From Paractinoplanes maris (GTDB taxonomy: Bacteria; Actinomycetota; Actinomycetes; Mycobacteriales; Micromonosporaceae): a stretch of 64,000 nucleotides of DNA. This document shows positions 32,577-41,584 of the stretch, in pieces (the stretch's first letter is position 1; every line of letters starts with the position of its first letter). The notes under the pieces are model-generated. The model was not told where the DNA came from, did no database searches, and worked only from the letters and a program-made list of their open reading frames with translations. Where the stretch lies: NCBI RefSeq assembly GCF_023544465.1, contig NZ_JALPVL010000014.1:248001-312000 (forward strand). Reading direction: 5' to 3'. The position numbers and the translations under genes are program-made.

Positions 32577-33658
32577 CGGAGCGCGCCGAGGATGTCGGCG
32601 AACAGCCCCTGCCGCCAGGCCGGCGCCAGCCCGAGGTGATAGAGGCTGAGGCCCGCGGCGCCCGCGCCCACGAGCGCCTTGGCGTGCCGGACGAGATCGA
32701 AGGGCTCCACATCGGACAGCACCGTGACATAGGCGTCGACCGGTGTGCCGTACGCCGTGGCCGCGGCGACCACCGGAGCCGAGTCCAGCGGCCAGGCCGG
32801 CACGAGCAGGGCGTCGACGTCGGCGGCGGCCGTCGGAGTGAGCCCCGGCGACGGGCCGGTGGCCCACGGGTCGGGGCTGGCGTGCAGGCGGATCGGGGCG
32901 TCCGGCAGCACGGCTCGCACCGCCGCGATCACTTCGGTCCGCAGCGCATCGGTGTGCGCCTGGCGGACGGGCAGCACGACGTCGTGGATCCGCTCGGCGC
33001 GCAGCCCGCCGACCACCTCGGCGTCGTCGACCCCGGCCTGGCGCCACGCCGCCCGGCACCAGCCGCAGCAGCAGACCGACAACACCCGGCGGCCGTGGGC
33101 GGTCCAGGCACCCGCGGTCTTCTCGTGGTGTCCCAGATGGTCCACCCCCATCTGCCCGCAGGCCTCCAGCGAGACGGCGTCGACCGGGGCGTCCCGCACG
33201 GCCTCGGCGGCCAGCGTGGCGGCGTAGCGGCGCACCTCCGGCGAGGCCGGGCAGAGCGCGTACGGGTAGAGCTCGCCGAAGCAGTTGACCACCGCCACAT
33301 CCTGGTGGACGGCGCCGATCCGGGTGCTGTGGGTCAGCACGATCCAGGCGGTGACCCGGAATCCGTTGTCCCGCAACACCTGCGTGGCGGCGCCGAACGG
33401 GTCCGGTTCGGCCATCCAGTCCGCGGCGGCCGCCCACAGCCGCTGCCCGGCCCAGGCCTGGTCGCGGATCGGCCGGTACAGCGCCGCATGCCGGGCATCG
33501 ACCGTTCGCCGGGCCGGATGCAGCGGGGTCGCGGCCCGGGTGCTGTGGTAGGTCGCGGCCAGCGTGACGGTGTCCAGGCCGGCCCGGCGGACGCGAGCCG
33601 GGAAGTCCGGATCGTCGAGCACGTCCCAGGGATAGGCGTGCCCACCGGCGTTCACCAT
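32573..33658 (-). CDS. Uncharacterised TIM-barrel-like protein of the uronate operon
   Basis: 361 residues from ATG at 33658; GTG at 33655 is alternative. Both overlap the end of the glucarate dehydratase gene. I do not recognise a named family. Visible features are AGLDTVTLAATYHSTRAATP, TAWIVLTHSTRIG, NCFGELYPYALCPASPEVRR, SLEACGQMGVDHLGHHEK and a cysteine cluster VCCCGWCRAAW. A late LSLYHLGLAP looks like a barrel strand. It reads as a glycoside-hydrolase-like or enolase-partner TIM barrel. Position between glucarate dehydratase and an isomerase suggests action on a uronate, aldarate or lactone. Confidence 0.7.
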   Translation of the reverse strand: MVNAGGHAYPWDVLDDPDFPARVRRAGLDTVTLAATYHSTRAATPLHPARRTVDARHAALYRPIRDQAWAGQRLWAAAADWMAEPDPFGAATQVLRDNGFRVTAWIVLTHSTRIGAVHQDVAVVNCFGELYPYALCPASPEVRRYAATLAAEAVRDAPVDAVSLEACGQMGVDHLGHHEKTAGAWTAHGRRVLSVCCCGWCRAAWRQAGVDDAEVVGGLRAERIHDVVLPVRQAHTDALRTEVIAAVRAVLPDAPIRLHASPDPWATGPSPGLTPTAAADVDALLVPAWPLDSAPVVAAATAYGTPVDAYVTVLSDVEPFDLVRHAKALVGAGAAGLSLYHLGLAPAWRQGLFADILGALR

Positions 33659-34914
33659 CGCGGCCGCAGTTTCTCGAAGCCGGGCCGGAACTGCCGCAGA
33701 TAGCTGGTGTCGTCCCGTTCCCGCAGCCCGCAGGCGAGATAGTCGGCATGCATCCGGGCCAGCGCGTCCCGGTCGAGGGTCACGCCCAGGCCGGGCCCGT
33801 GCGGCACCGCCACCGCACCATCCACGAAGGACAGCGGTTCGGTCACCACGTCGGCGCCGAGCTGCCAAGGCGTGTGCGTGTCGGCGTCGTAGGTCAGGTT
33901 GGGGGTGGCCGCGCCGAGGTGGACCATCGCGGCCAGGCTGATGCCCAGGTGGCTGTTGGAGTGCATCGACAGGCCGATCCCCCAGGTGCGGCAGACGGCG
34001 GCCAGCGTGGCCGATCCGGTCAGCCCGCCCCAGTAGTGGTGGTCGGCCAGCACGACCTGCACGGAGTCACGCCGTACGGCCTCGGGCAGGTCGCCGAGCT
34101 CGACGACGCACATGTTGGTGGCCAGCGGCATGGGCACCGCCGCGGCCACCTCGGCCATGCCGGCCAGGCCGGGCGTGGGGTCCTCCAGGTATTCCAGCAG
34201 CCCGGCGGTCTTCTCGGCGACCCGCACCGAGGTCTCGACGGTCCACGCGCAGTTGGGGTCGAGCCGCAACGGATGTTCCGGGAAGGCCTCCCGCAACGCC
34301 TCGACGGCGGCGATCTCGTCGTCCGGCGGCAGCACCCCGCCCTTGAGCTTGAGCGAGCGGAAGCCGTACCGCGCCACCATCCGCCGGGCCTGCTCGACGA
34401 GGCCGGCCGGGTCGAGCGCTTCGCCGTAGTCGTCCGGCTCGGCGCCCGGGTGGGCCGCCCACTTGTAGAAGAGGTAGCCGGAGAAGGGCACGCGGTCGCG
34501 GACCAGGCCACCGAGCAGCGCCCACACCGGCCGTCCGGTGGCCTGGCCCTGCAGGTCGAGAAGCGCCACCTCGAACGGGGACACCACCCGGGCGAGGGTC
34601 TTGGCGGCGCTGGACGGTCCGGTCAGCCCGTGCCGGTCGGGGGTGTCGGCCGCGCCGATCGCCGCCGCGGCGCGCGTTCGCAGGCCGGTCAGGTCGAAAA
34701 CGTCGAGCCCGTCGAGCACGGGCGCGACCTTCCCGAGCAGTTCCAGATGCGGGGCGTCGCCGTAACTCTCGCCCAGGCCCACCGACCCGTCGGCCGCGGT
34801 CACCTCGACGATCGAGCGCAGCGCCCACGGCTGGTGGAGCCCGGCCGAGTTGAGCAACGGCGGGTCCGGGAAGGCGATCGGCGTGATGCTGACCCGGGTG
34901 ATCGGCGTTCTCAT
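33652..34914 (-). CDS. gudD: Glucarate dehydratase (enolase superfamily)
   Basis: 420 residues. Catalytic features of the glucarate-dehydratase subgroup are present: KLK at 189-191, metal ligands Asp219 (RLDPNCAW) and Glu244 (EYLEDPT), Asn267 in LATNM, Asp291 in LADHHYWGG and the HSNSHLGIS segment (318-326) with the catalytic histidine. The reaction is dehydration of D-glucarate to 5-dehydro-4-deoxy-D-glucarate. Start ATG overlaps the kdgD stop as ATGA. It follows kdgD, the gene for the next pathway step, in the operon. Confidence 0.9.
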   Translation of the reverse strand: MRTPITRVSITPIAFPDPPLLNSAGLHQPWALRSIVEVTAADGSVGLGESYGDAPHLELLGKVAPVLDGLDVFDLTGLRTRAAAAIGAADTPDRHGLTGPSSAAKTLARVVSPFEVALLDLQGQATGRPVWALLGGLVRDRVPFSGYLFYKWAAHPGAEPDDYGEALDPAGLVEQARRMVARYGFRSLKLKGGVLPPDDEIAAVEALREAFPEHPLRLDPNCAWTVETSVRVAEKTAGLLEYLEDPTPGLAGMAEVAAAVPMPLATNMCVVELGDLPEAVRRDSVQVVLADHHYWGGLTGSATLAAVCRTWGIGLSMHSNSHLGISLAAMVHLGAATPNLTYDADTHTPWQLGADVVTEPLSFVDGAVAVPHGPGLGVTLDRDALARMHADYLACGLRERDDTSYLRQFRPGFEKLRPRW

Positions 34915-35861
34915 GCGGCCACCTCGGGTACCGCCCGCGGCGAGTTGACCCGCCGGAGTGCCGCGCTGCCCCGGTCCATCAGCGCCGCCAGCTGCTCACG
35001 GTGCTCGGCCGACACGTCGACCAGCGGCGGGCGGACCGAGCCCATGGCCAGTCCCCGCCGGGCCGCACCGGCCTTGGGCAGGCTGACCGCATATCCGGCC
35101 ACCCGGTCCCGCAGCTCGACGAGCGGCAGATAGAACTCGGTCAGCAGGGTACGCGTGACGCCCTCGTCGCCGGTCTCGATCGCCCGGTGGAACGCGACGG
35201 CCAGCTCCGGCATGAAACAGAGCGCGGCCGAGGAGTAGCTGGGCACCCCGATGGCCCGGTAGGCCGCCGCCGAGACCTCGGCGGTCGGCAGGCCGTTGAG
35301 GAACACCATCTCGGCGGCCCGCCGGTGCCCGCTCGCCCGGACGGTGGCGACCAGGCGGTTCATCGCGTCGACGTCGCCGCGGCCGTCCTTGACGCCGGTC
35401 ACGGTGGGCAGGTCGAGCAGCGCCAGCGCGGCGGCCGGGTCGAGCACCGCGTTGGCCCGTTGATAGATCACCAGGGGCAGCGCGGTGGCCGCGGCCACGT
35501 AGGCGATGTGCCGCACCAGACCGGCGGGCGGCCCGGACACCAGATACGGCGGCAACAGCAGCAGCCCGTCGGCCCCGCACTCGGCGGCCGCACGGGCGAA
35601 CTCGCTCGCCGTCCGCGGTCCCCCACCGGCACCGGCGTACACCGGCAACCGGCCGGCTGCCTCCCGGACGGCGGTCCGGACCACGGTGCGGTATTCGTCG
35701 AGACCGAGGGCAGTGAACTCCCCGGTGCCACAGGCGACGAACAACGCCGCCGGGCCCGCCGCCACCTGGTCGGCGAGGTGGTCGGCGAGGACCGCGGTGG
35801 CGACCTCGTCGTCCGGGGTGAACGGGGTGAGCGGGAAGGAGAGCAGGCCGTGCAGAGGCAT
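34911..35861 (-). CDS. kdgD: 5-dehydro-4-deoxyglucarate dehydratase
   Basis: 316 residues, DHDPS/NAL superfamily. The opening LLSFPLTPFT and the GTGEFTALGLDE loop are typical of the KdgD group, in place of the GTTGE of lysine-pathway enzymes. Tyr133 (VIYQRANA) and Schiff-base Lys158 (VTGVKDGRGD) complete the site. It decarboxylates and dehydrates 5-dehydro-4-deoxyglucarate to 2-oxoglutarate semialdehyde. AAGGAAACCC precedes the ATG. It lies 30 bases after the last permease gene and overlaps gudD. The dehydrogenase for the last step is not in the window. Confidence 0.9.
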   Translation of the reverse strand: MPLHGLLSFPLTPFTPDDEVATAVLADHLADQVAAGPAALFVACGTGEFTALGLDEYRTVVRTAVREAAGRLPVYAGAGGGPRTASEFARAAAECGADGLLLLPPYLVSGPPAGLVRHIAYVAAATALPLVIYQRANAVLDPAAALALLDLPTVTGVKDGRGDVDAMNRLVATVRASGHRRAAEMVFLNGLPTAEVSAAAYRAIGVPSYSSAALCFMPELAVAFHRAIETGDEGVTRTLLTEFYLPLVELRDRVAGYAVSLPKAGAARRGLAMGSVRPPLVDVSAEHREQLAALMDRGSAALRRVNSPRAVPEVAA

Positions 35862-35891
35862 GGGTTTCCTTGTCTTGGTCGTTCACGGGCG

Positions 35892-36767
35892 TCAGCCCTT
35901 GACGGCGCCGGACGTCAGGCCCTTCATGAACTGCCGTTGCAGCGCGAGAAAGGCCAGCACGGACGGGAGCAGGGCGAGCAGGGCGGCGGCCAGCAGCACG
36001 CCCAGACCGGCCTGCTCGTCGCTGCGCAGGGTCCGCAACGCCAGCGGCAGGGTGAACTGACTGGCGTCCTGAGCCACCAGCAGCGGAAGCATGTATTGAT
36101 CCCAGATCATGGTGAAGCCGAAGATGCCGACCACGCCGAGCGCCGGGCGCACCAGCGGCAGCACGATGGTCAGCAGGATCCGCAGGTCGCCGGCGCCGTC
36201 GATGCGCGCCGCCTCCTCCAGCTCCAGCGGGATCTCCTTCATGAACTCGGTCATGACCAGGATGGAGAAGGCCCAGGCGGCCACCGGGATGATCATGCCG
36301 GCCAGCGTGCCGATGAGGTTGACGTGCACGATCGGCACGTCGGCCAGCACGAGCGACAGCGGGATGGCCAGGATCTCCTCGGGCAGCATCATGGTCGACA
36401 GGATCAGCAGCAGGACCAGGCGCATCCCGGGGAATTTGTGCCGGGCCAGGGCGTACGCGGCCGAGATGCTGACCATGATCTGCAGCAGCAGCCCGACGCC
36501 GACCACGATGAACGAGTTGAGCAGATAGCGCAGCACGCCCCGGTCGAACGCCGCGGTGAAGTTGTCGAGGGTCAGCCGGTCCGGCCACAGGGTGAGCCGG
36601 CTCGGATCGGAGACCGGGCTGAAAGCGCCGACCATCAGCGCCACCAGCGGTCCGGCGAAGATGGTCACGAGCACCGCGTAGAGCAGGATCTGCAGCACCC
36701 GGGCCAGCGGGCCGCGCAACGAGGTGAAGCCCAGCGCGGAGTCGTACCGGTCGGCGCGGGTCCTCAT
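35892..36767 (-). CDS. ABC transporter permease, MalG/CUT1 type
   Basis: 291 residues with six membrane segments (VLQILLYAVLVTIFAGPLVA onward). The EAA loop is MKEIPLELEEAARIDGAGDL, the standard contact site for the ATPase. The tail ends FLALQRQFMKGLTSGAVKG, the usual C terminus of MalG-like permeases. Start ATG overlaps the preceding permease stop (ATGA). No ATPase gene is present in the operon, so a shared MsiK-type ATPase elsewhere probably drives it, as is common in actinobacteria. Confidence 0.93.
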   Translation of the reverse strand: MRTRADRYDSALGFTSLRGPLARVLQILLYAVLVTIFAGPLVALMVGAFSPVSDPSRLTLWPDRLTLDNFTAAFDRGVLRYLLNSFIVVGVGLLLQIMVSISAAYALARHKFPGMRLVLLLILSTMMLPEEILAIPLSLVLADVPIVHVNLIGTLAGMIIPVAAWAFSILVMTEFMKEIPLELEEAARIDGAGDLRILLTIVLPLVRPALGVVGIFGFTMIWDQYMLPLLVAQDASQFTLPLALRTLRSDEQAGLGVLLAAALLALLPSVLAFLALQRQFMKGLTSGAVKG

Positions 36768-37699
36768 CGCGACTCCCGGCGGCGCAGGGCCTGCACGGCG
36801 AGGGTCAGCACGACCGTGGCGCCGAGCAGGAGCATCGACCCGGCGGCGGCGATGCCGAGCTCGTTGCGTTCCAGTCCGAGCTTGTAGATCAGGGTCATCA
36901 GCACCTCGGTGGAGCCGTTCGGCCCGCCGTTGGTCAGCAGGAAGATCTCGGTGAAGACGCGCAGGCCGCGGATCGCGGCCAGGGTGAACAGGATGGCGAA
37001 GACCGGACGCAGCGACGGCAGGGTCACGTGCCACAGGCGGCGCAGCGGACCGGCGCCGTCGGCCGCGGACGCCTCGTAGAGGGTGCGGTCGACCCCGGCC
37101 AGACCGGCTATGAAGATCATCATGTCGTACGGGGCGCCGCGCCAGATACCCACGGTCATCACCGACCACAGCGAGGTGTCCTCGGCGTTGAGGAACGACG
37201 ACGGGCCCATCCCGACCCAGCCCAGCAGGGAGTTGGCGATCCCGTCGGGCGCCGGGTAGTAGATGATCCGCCAGAGCTCGGCGACCACGGCCATGGCGGC
37301 GACCGTCGGCAGGAAGACCGCGGTCCGGACGAACCACAGGTGCCGGGCCGCGCCCTCGAGCAGCAGCGCGAGCACCAGGCCGATGAGCAGCGAGCCACCG
37401 GTCTGGCCGGCCGCGAGGACCACGGTGTGCCAGATCGCCGCCCGGAAGGCGTCGTCGGTGATCACGGCGGTGTAGTTCTCGACGCCGGTCCACCGGTCAC
37501 CCAGGTAGGGCCGGACCTCGTGGAAGCTCATCTCGACGGCCCGGGCCATCGGCACGAACTTGAACACCGCGAACAGGATCAGCGCCGGCAACAGGAACAG
37601 CCAGGGCAGCGCCCAGGCCCGGGCGCCGCGTCGCCGGCGCACCGGCACGCCGGGGGCCGGAGCCCTCAGCCGTGCCGGCGCCTCCCGCAGGGACGTCAC
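36764..37699 (-). CDS. ABC transporter permease, MalF/CUT1 type
   Basis: 311 residues from GTG at 37699, overlapping the binding-protein stop (GTGA). The Arg-rich cytoplasmic N terminus is followed by WALPWLFLLPALILFAVFKF and five more membrane segments. The EAA loop is YEASAADGAGPLRRLWHVTL, and LLTNGGPNGSTEVLMTLIYK is the typical late MalF motif. It forms the channel with the next gene product. The importer probably takes uronate oligomers or monomers, judged by its operon. Confidence 0.93.
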   Translation of the reverse strand: MTSLREAPARLRAPAPGVPVRRRRGARAWALPWLFLLPALILFAVFKFVPMARAVEMSFHEVRPYLGDRWTGVENYTAVITDDAFRAAIWHTVVLAAGQTGGSLLIGLVLALLLEGAARHLWFVRTAVFLPTVAAMAVVAELWRIIYYPAPDGIANSLLGWVGMGPSSFLNAEDTSLWSVMTVGIWRGAPYDMMIFIAGLAGVDRTLYEASAADGAGPLRRLWHVTLPSLRPVFAILFTLAAIRGLRVFTEIFLLTNGGPNGSTEVLMTLIYKLGLERNELGIAAAGSMLLLGATVVLTLAVQALRRRESR

Positions 37700-39030
37700 C
37701 CCTTGACCTCTTGCTTGGTCAGCTCGTCGGTGTAGGTCTGCGCCAGCTTGTCCAGCGCCGCCTTGGTGTCCGTCGAGCAGTTCGCGAAGAGCGTGTTGAG
37801 GGTGTCGGCGGCACTCTGCCGGAACGGGGTCCAGTCGGGCACCGCCGGGGTGAACCGTCCGGCGTCCTTGAACACCGTCTCGAAGGTCTGCCAGCGGGTG
37901 TCCTGGCGGACCGTGCCCAGCTGCACCTTGGTGTTCACCGGCAGCCGGACGATGGTGCCGTCGGTGTCCCCGGCCATCGCGAGGGTCTGCCCCTCGGGCG
38001 AGGTGGCGAACTCGGCGAACCTCTTCTGGCCGTCCTGGTTGGCCGAGCCGGCCATCAGATAGACGTTCTCGCCCTCGGCCAGCGAGGACGCCTTGCCGCC
38101 CGGTCCGGCGGGCAGTGCGACGACCTCGTACTTGTCCCGGCCCAGGCTCTTGTCGAAGCGCGCCATGTTGTAGGGCCCGGTGAAGTAGATGCCGCCCTTG
38201 CCGCTCTCGAACGCCTGGTGAGCCTGGACGGTCTCCAGCGTGACGGCGCCCGGCACCACCGTCTTGTCGGTGCAGAACTGCGCCTTGAGGTAGTCGACCG
38301 CCTTGACCGACTGCGCAGTGTTCACCGCCGGGGTGAACTTGCCCGGCGACCCGGTGAGGAAGTCGCCGCCGGCCGACCACAGGAAGCTCGTGGCATACCA
38401 GGAGGCGTAGCCCCGCTTGGTCGATGCGGGGACCACCCATCCGTACGTGTCGGCCTGACCGTTGCCGTCGGGGTCGCCGGTGGTGAACTTGCGGGCCAGT
38501 TCGTCGAGCTGGGCCCACGAGGCCGGCGTCCCGGCGCCGACCTTCTCCCGCCAGTCCTTGCGGATGAACAGGGCGAAGGACTGGACCGAGAAGGGCGCCG
38601 CGTAGTACTTGCCGTCCGCACCCTTGGCGGCGTCCCAGGCGATCGGGCTGAGATCGGCGCCACCGGCCAGGGCGGACCGGTCGACCTCGCGCACGAGCCC
38701 CTGCTTGACCAGGCTGCCCAGCTGGGCGGTGTCGTTGATGACGATGTCGGGCAGATCCTTCTGGGCGGCGGCCTGCTGGAGCTTCGTCTCGAAGTCCTCG
38801 AACAGGGCGGTCACCTGGGCCGGCACGCCACTGGCGGTGGTGAACTTGGCGGCCAGGTCCTTGGCGGTCTTCTCCGAGTTGGAACCCGGGGGCTTACGGA
38901 TCCAGATCTGCAGTGCCGCGTTGGCGTCCTGATCCGCGCCGCTGTCGCCGCCGCAGGCGGCAGTGCCACCGGCGACCAGGGCGAGAGCGAGCAGAGCGGC
39001 GAGTCCGAGGGGAGCGGTCCGGCGCATCAC
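37696..39030 (-). CDS. ABC transporter sugar-binding lipoprotein
   Basis: 444 residues from GTG at 39030 (ATG at 39027 is equivalent), with AGGAGG seven bases upstream. The signal peptide ends with ALVAGGTAACGG, so Cys26 is the lipid anchor. The body is an extracellular solute-binding protein family 1: LQIWIRKPPGSN, DLPDIVINDTAQLGSLVKQG, YYAAPFSVQSFALFIRKDW and GKGGIYFTGPYNMARF. First gene of the operon. Its promoter is at 39091-39119 and operator B lies between that and the ribosome site. The ligand is presumably uronate-containing sugar. Confidence 0.93.
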   Translation of the reverse strand: MMRRTAPLGLAALLALALVAGGTAACGGDSGADQDANAALQIWIRKPPGSNSEKTAKDLAAKFTTASGVPAQVTALFEDFETKLQQAAAQKDLPDIVINDTAQLGSLVKQGLVREVDRSALAGGADLSPIAWDAAKGADGKYYAAPFSVQSFALFIRKDWREKVGAGTPASWAQLDELARKFTTGDPDGNGQADTYGWVVPASTKRGYASWYATSFLWSAGGDFLTGSPGKFTPAVNTAQSVKAVDYLKAQFCTDKTVVPGAVTLETVQAHQAFESGKGGIYFTGPYNMARFDKSLGRDKYEVVALPAGPGGKASSLAEGENVYLMAGSANQDGQKRFAEFATSPEGQTLAMAGDTDGTIVRLPVNTKVQLGTVRQDTRWQTFETVFKDAGRFTPAVPDWTPFRQSAADTLNTLFANCSTDTKAALDKLAQTYTDELTKQEVKG

Positions 39031-39042
39031 GCATCTGCCTCC

Positions 39043-39060
39043 TGTCCATATATGTGGATG
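39043..39060. promoter_or_regulatory. Operator B of the uronate regulon
   Basis: TGTCCATATATGTGGATG matches the operator A core at 15 of 18 positions and keeps its symmetry. It lies about 24-41 bases downstream of the predicted start of the importer operon and just upstream of its ribosome site, so a bound repressor would act as a roadblock. It is 93 bases upstream of the IclR gene. Confidence 0.7.
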
Positions 39061-39090
39061 GCTTCCTGAAATGTGTTCACACGCAGGGTC

Positions 39091-39119
39091 AAGTTAGCGT
39101 CCGGTAGCATGACGGTCAA
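39091..39119 (-). promoter_or_regulatory. Sigma-70-type promoter of the importer operon
   Basis: On the lower strand, TTGACC (39119-39114) and TAACTT (39096-39091) are separated by exactly 17 bases. Transcription would run leftward from about 39084 into the binding-protein gene, passing operator B. Confidence 0.55.
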
Positions 39120-39152
39120 CAGTTCGAAATAGACAAGCTTGAGGATGGACCC

Positions 39153-39977
39153 ATGCCAGGAACCCGTCGCCGCCCCGCGGCGCACCCGGTGGCGCTCGTC
39201 CCGGAGACCGCCGCGGAGATGTCGCCGGTCAAGTCCGCGGAACGGACGGTCCGGATCCTCGAGACGCTCGCCGCCTCGCCGGTCCGCCTCACCCTCTCGC
39301 AGCTGCAGGAGCGCACGGGCTATCCCCGATCGAGCCTGCACGCGCTGGTGCGCACGCTGCGCGACCTGAAATGGGTGGAGACCGACGACACCGGGTCGGC
39401 CTTCGGCGTGGGCCCGCATGCGCTGCTCGCCGGCACGGCCTATCTCGACCGCGATCCGGCGCTGATGTTCGCCTACGAGGCGCTGGAGGATCTGCGGGCC
39501 GAGCTGGGCTACACGGTCCACTATGCCCGGCGCGACGAGAACCACGTGCTTTACCTGGCCAGCCGGGAGTCGCGCAACACGGTGCACGTGGTGTCCCGGG
39601 TCGGGCGCCGGTTGCCGGCCCACCTGACCGCGCTGGGCCAGGCCCTGCTGGCCGACCTCACCGACGACGAGGTGGAGGCGTTGCTGCCGCAGACCCTGGA
39701 GCGATACACCCCGCACACCATCGTCGACCGGGCGGCACTGCTCGGCGAGCTGGACCAGGTGCGGCAGCGGGGCTGGGCCTTCGAACGCGAACAGGGCACC
39801 GAGGGCGTCGCCTGCCTGGCCGCCACGGTGGCATACCGGATCCCGGCCACCGACGCGATCTCCTGCTCGATGCCGGCCAAGGCGGTCCGGGGTCCCGAGC
39901 TCAAGCGGGTCACCGCGGCGGTGACGGCGCGCACCCAGGCCCTGGCGACCACGCTGCGCCGCGAGGGCATCCGCTGA
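39153..39977 (+). CDS. IclR-family transcriptional regulator
   Basis: 274 residues. The winged helix lies at about 27-85: SAERTVRILETLAASPVRLT, LSQLQERTGYPRSSLHALVR and FGVGPHALLAGTAYLD. The effector domain (about 100-270) includes HVVSRVGRRLPAHLTALGQA, GWAFEREQGTEGVACLAATV and the cysteine-containing AISCSMPAKAV. IclR members such as KdgR often govern uronate catabolism. It is divergent from the importer operon, with operator B between. It is the only regulator inside the locus, so it is the best candidate to bind operators A-D. GAGG lies eight bases before the ATG. Confidence 0.92.
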   Translation: MPGTRRRPAAHPVALVPETAAEMSPVKSAERTVRILETLAASPVRLTLSQLQERTGYPRSSLHALVRTLRDLKWVETDDTGSAFGVGPHALLAGTAYLDRDPALMFAYEALEDLRAELGYTVHYARRDENHVLYLASRESRNTVHVVSRVGRRLPAHLTALGQALLADLTDDEVEALLPQTLERYTPHTIVDRAALLGELDQVRQRGWAFEREQGTEGVACLAATVAYRIPATDAISCSMPAKAVRGPELKRVTAAVTARTQALATTLRREGIR

Positions 39978-39984
39978 GTCACGA

Positions 39985-40806
39985 TCAGCCGGCCGCGCCG
40001 AGGGGCCGGTCGCACCAGCTGCCGCCGATCCGGTTGAGCTCGGGGTCGGCGGCCATGTCGGGTTCGCCGCACTCGGCGACGATCTTCTCCGCGTACTCCT
40101 CGGCGTCGTCCTCGGGCCGGTAGCCGATCGCCTCGCCCTCGGCCAGCGAGAGCCAGCGCCGGGTGTTGCGGCTGATCCCCCACACCTGGCGGAAACCCGG
40201 CCCGGGCACGCTGATCGCCGCCTCGACCAGCCGCGCGCAGTCGTCCGGGGACAGCCACATGGCCAGGCCCCGCGGACCGCGCGGAGCCGGGAAGCACTGT
40301 CCGAGGCGCAGGCAGATCACGTCCAGGCCGAACCGGTCGTGGAACAGCCGGCCGGCCGACTCGATCGCGACCTTGCTCCAGCCGTAGAGGGTGTCCGGGC
40401 GGGCCTCGACGTCGCCCGGCACCTCGCCCGGATGCTCGCTCAGGCGGTGGAAACCGGCCACATGATTGGACGAGCCCAGCAGGATCCGGGTGACCCCGGT
40501 CCGGCGGGCCGCCTCGAGCAGGCAGTACGCACCGTACGCGTCGACCCGCAGCACGTCCTCGGCGCCCGCCTCGTGGCTGTGCCCGCCGAGATGCAGAACG
40601 GCATCCACATCTTGCAGCGCGGCCACGAGCGCGTCCAGATCAGTGACCGACCCCGGAACCACCTCCTCGGCACCGGTTCCCGGCAGAGCCTGGGGCGGCC
40701 GCGGGTCGAAGAGCCGCAGCACGCGTCCGGGCCGGGCCAGCAGCGGCCGCAACAGGGTGCCGACCCGCCCCGACGACCCGGTGATCAAAATCCGCTCGTC
40801 CGCCAT
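39985..40806 (-). CDS. udh: Uronate dehydrogenase
   Basis: 273 residues, extended SDR/epimerase fold. The nucleotide motif ITGSSGRVG is at 8-16, GSSNHVAGFH at 111-120 and the catalytic YGWSK (Tyr141, Lys145). ISRNTRRWLSL followed by GYRPEDDAEEY is a signature of the uronate dehydrogenase group. It oxidises D-glucuronate or D-galacturonate with NAD to the aldarolactone, feeding glucarate dehydratase. The gene faces the IclR gene convergently, seven bases apart, and is divergent from the lyase-like gene, with operator C 89 bases upstream of it. Confidence 0.9.
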   Translation of the reverse strand: MADERILITGSSGRVGTLLRPLLARPGRVLRLFDPRPPQALPGTGAEEVVPGSVTDLDALVAALQDVDAVLHLGGHSHEAGAEDVLRVDAYGAYCLLEAARRTGVTRILLGSSNHVAGFHRLSEHPGEVPGDVEARPDTLYGWSKVAIESAGRLFHDRFGLDVICLRLGQCFPAPRGPRGLAMWLSPDDCARLVEAAISVPGPGFRQVWGISRNTRRWLSLAEGEAIGYRPEDDAEEYAEKIVAECGEPDMAADPELNRIGGSWCDRPLGAAG

Positions 40807-40894
40807 CGACCGTCCCGTTCGTCATAGGTATTGATCGATGGACATCCTAGCGGCATCATCCTCAGCAATGAACGCGTAACACCTCGCTAATAGT

Positions 40895-40912
40895 CGTCCA
40901 TGTATGTGGACG
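40895..40912. promoter_or_regulatory. Operator C of the uronate regulon
   Basis: CGTCCATGTATGTGGACG keeps both arms of operator A and differs only in the centre (16 of 18). It follows directly after TAATAG (40889-40894), a candidate -10 element of the rightward gene, so it would cover the transcription start. It could also serve the divergent uronate dehydrogenase gene. Confidence 0.72.
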
Positions 40913-40934
40913 GCTTCGATCCACGGAGGTTGTC

Positions 40935-41528
40935 TTGCGAAGATCGTTCTCACTCGTCACGGCGCTGGTCGTGACCATCGTGCTGGCCGCGGCCGGGCCG
41001 GCCCGGGCCGTGGTCGAAACCGGGCCCTGGACGTCCTACTCGCCGTCGTTCGACGTGCAGCAGCGCGGCTGCGGCACAGTCGACGGCCTGACCTTCCGGC
41101 TCACCTGCTCGACGGCGAGCGGTGACCAGCGGGCCGAGCGCCGCTACGCCACCTACAGCTCCGGCGTCCGGCAGTTCGAGGGCTACTTCCGGATCACCAG
41201 CATGCCCGGGACCCGGATCAGCCTGAAGCAGACCTTCGGCCCGGACGGCCCGTTCTTCATGCTCGCGGTCGAGCGCGGCGGCCGCCTCTACGCCGTGCAC
41301 GGCGGCAGCACCCTGGCCACCGGGGCGACGGTCGGCACCAGCGTACGGGTGAACACGGTGCACAACACCGGCAACGGCGCGCACCGCACCTACATCAACG
41401 GTTCCAACCAGCACTCGCAGACCGGCGGCTCGGGCGGCTACTACGACAAGTTCGGGGCCTACCGCACCAGCAGTGGCGCGGGCCCGGCGACCGTGGTCTG
41501 GAGCGGTGTCCAGTTCTGGCGCAAGTGA
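40935..41528 (+). CDS. Secreted jelly-roll protein, polysaccharide lyase candidate
   Basis: 197 residues from a TTG start at 40935 with a strong GGAGG five bases upstream. The signal peptide ends near GPARAVVE. The mature part is a single beta jelly roll: SGDQRAERRYATYSSGVRQF, EGYFRITSMPGTRISLKQTF, THNTGNGAHR-like strands and YYDKFGAYRTSSGAGPATVV. RAExR, KQTF and KFGAYR echo the three conserved strands of small polysaccharide lyases (PL7/PL20 type, the latter acting on glucuronan). The family is therefore likely but not certain. Operator C is directly upstream. Confidence 0.65.
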   Translation: MRRSFSLVTALVVTIVLAAAGPARAVVETGPWTSYSPSFDVQQRGCGTVDGLTFRLTCSTASGDQRAERRYATYSSGVRQFEGYFRITSMPGTRISLKQTFGPDGPFFMLAVERGGRLYAVHGGSTLATGATVGTSVRVNTVHNTGNGAHRTYINGSNQHSQTGGSGGYYDKFGAYRTSSGAGPATVVWSGVQFWRK

Positions 41529-41584
41529 TCGCAGTGGCGTGGCCGTCGCGGGGAACGGCTGCGCCCCTCAGCCCGGAGGTACCC

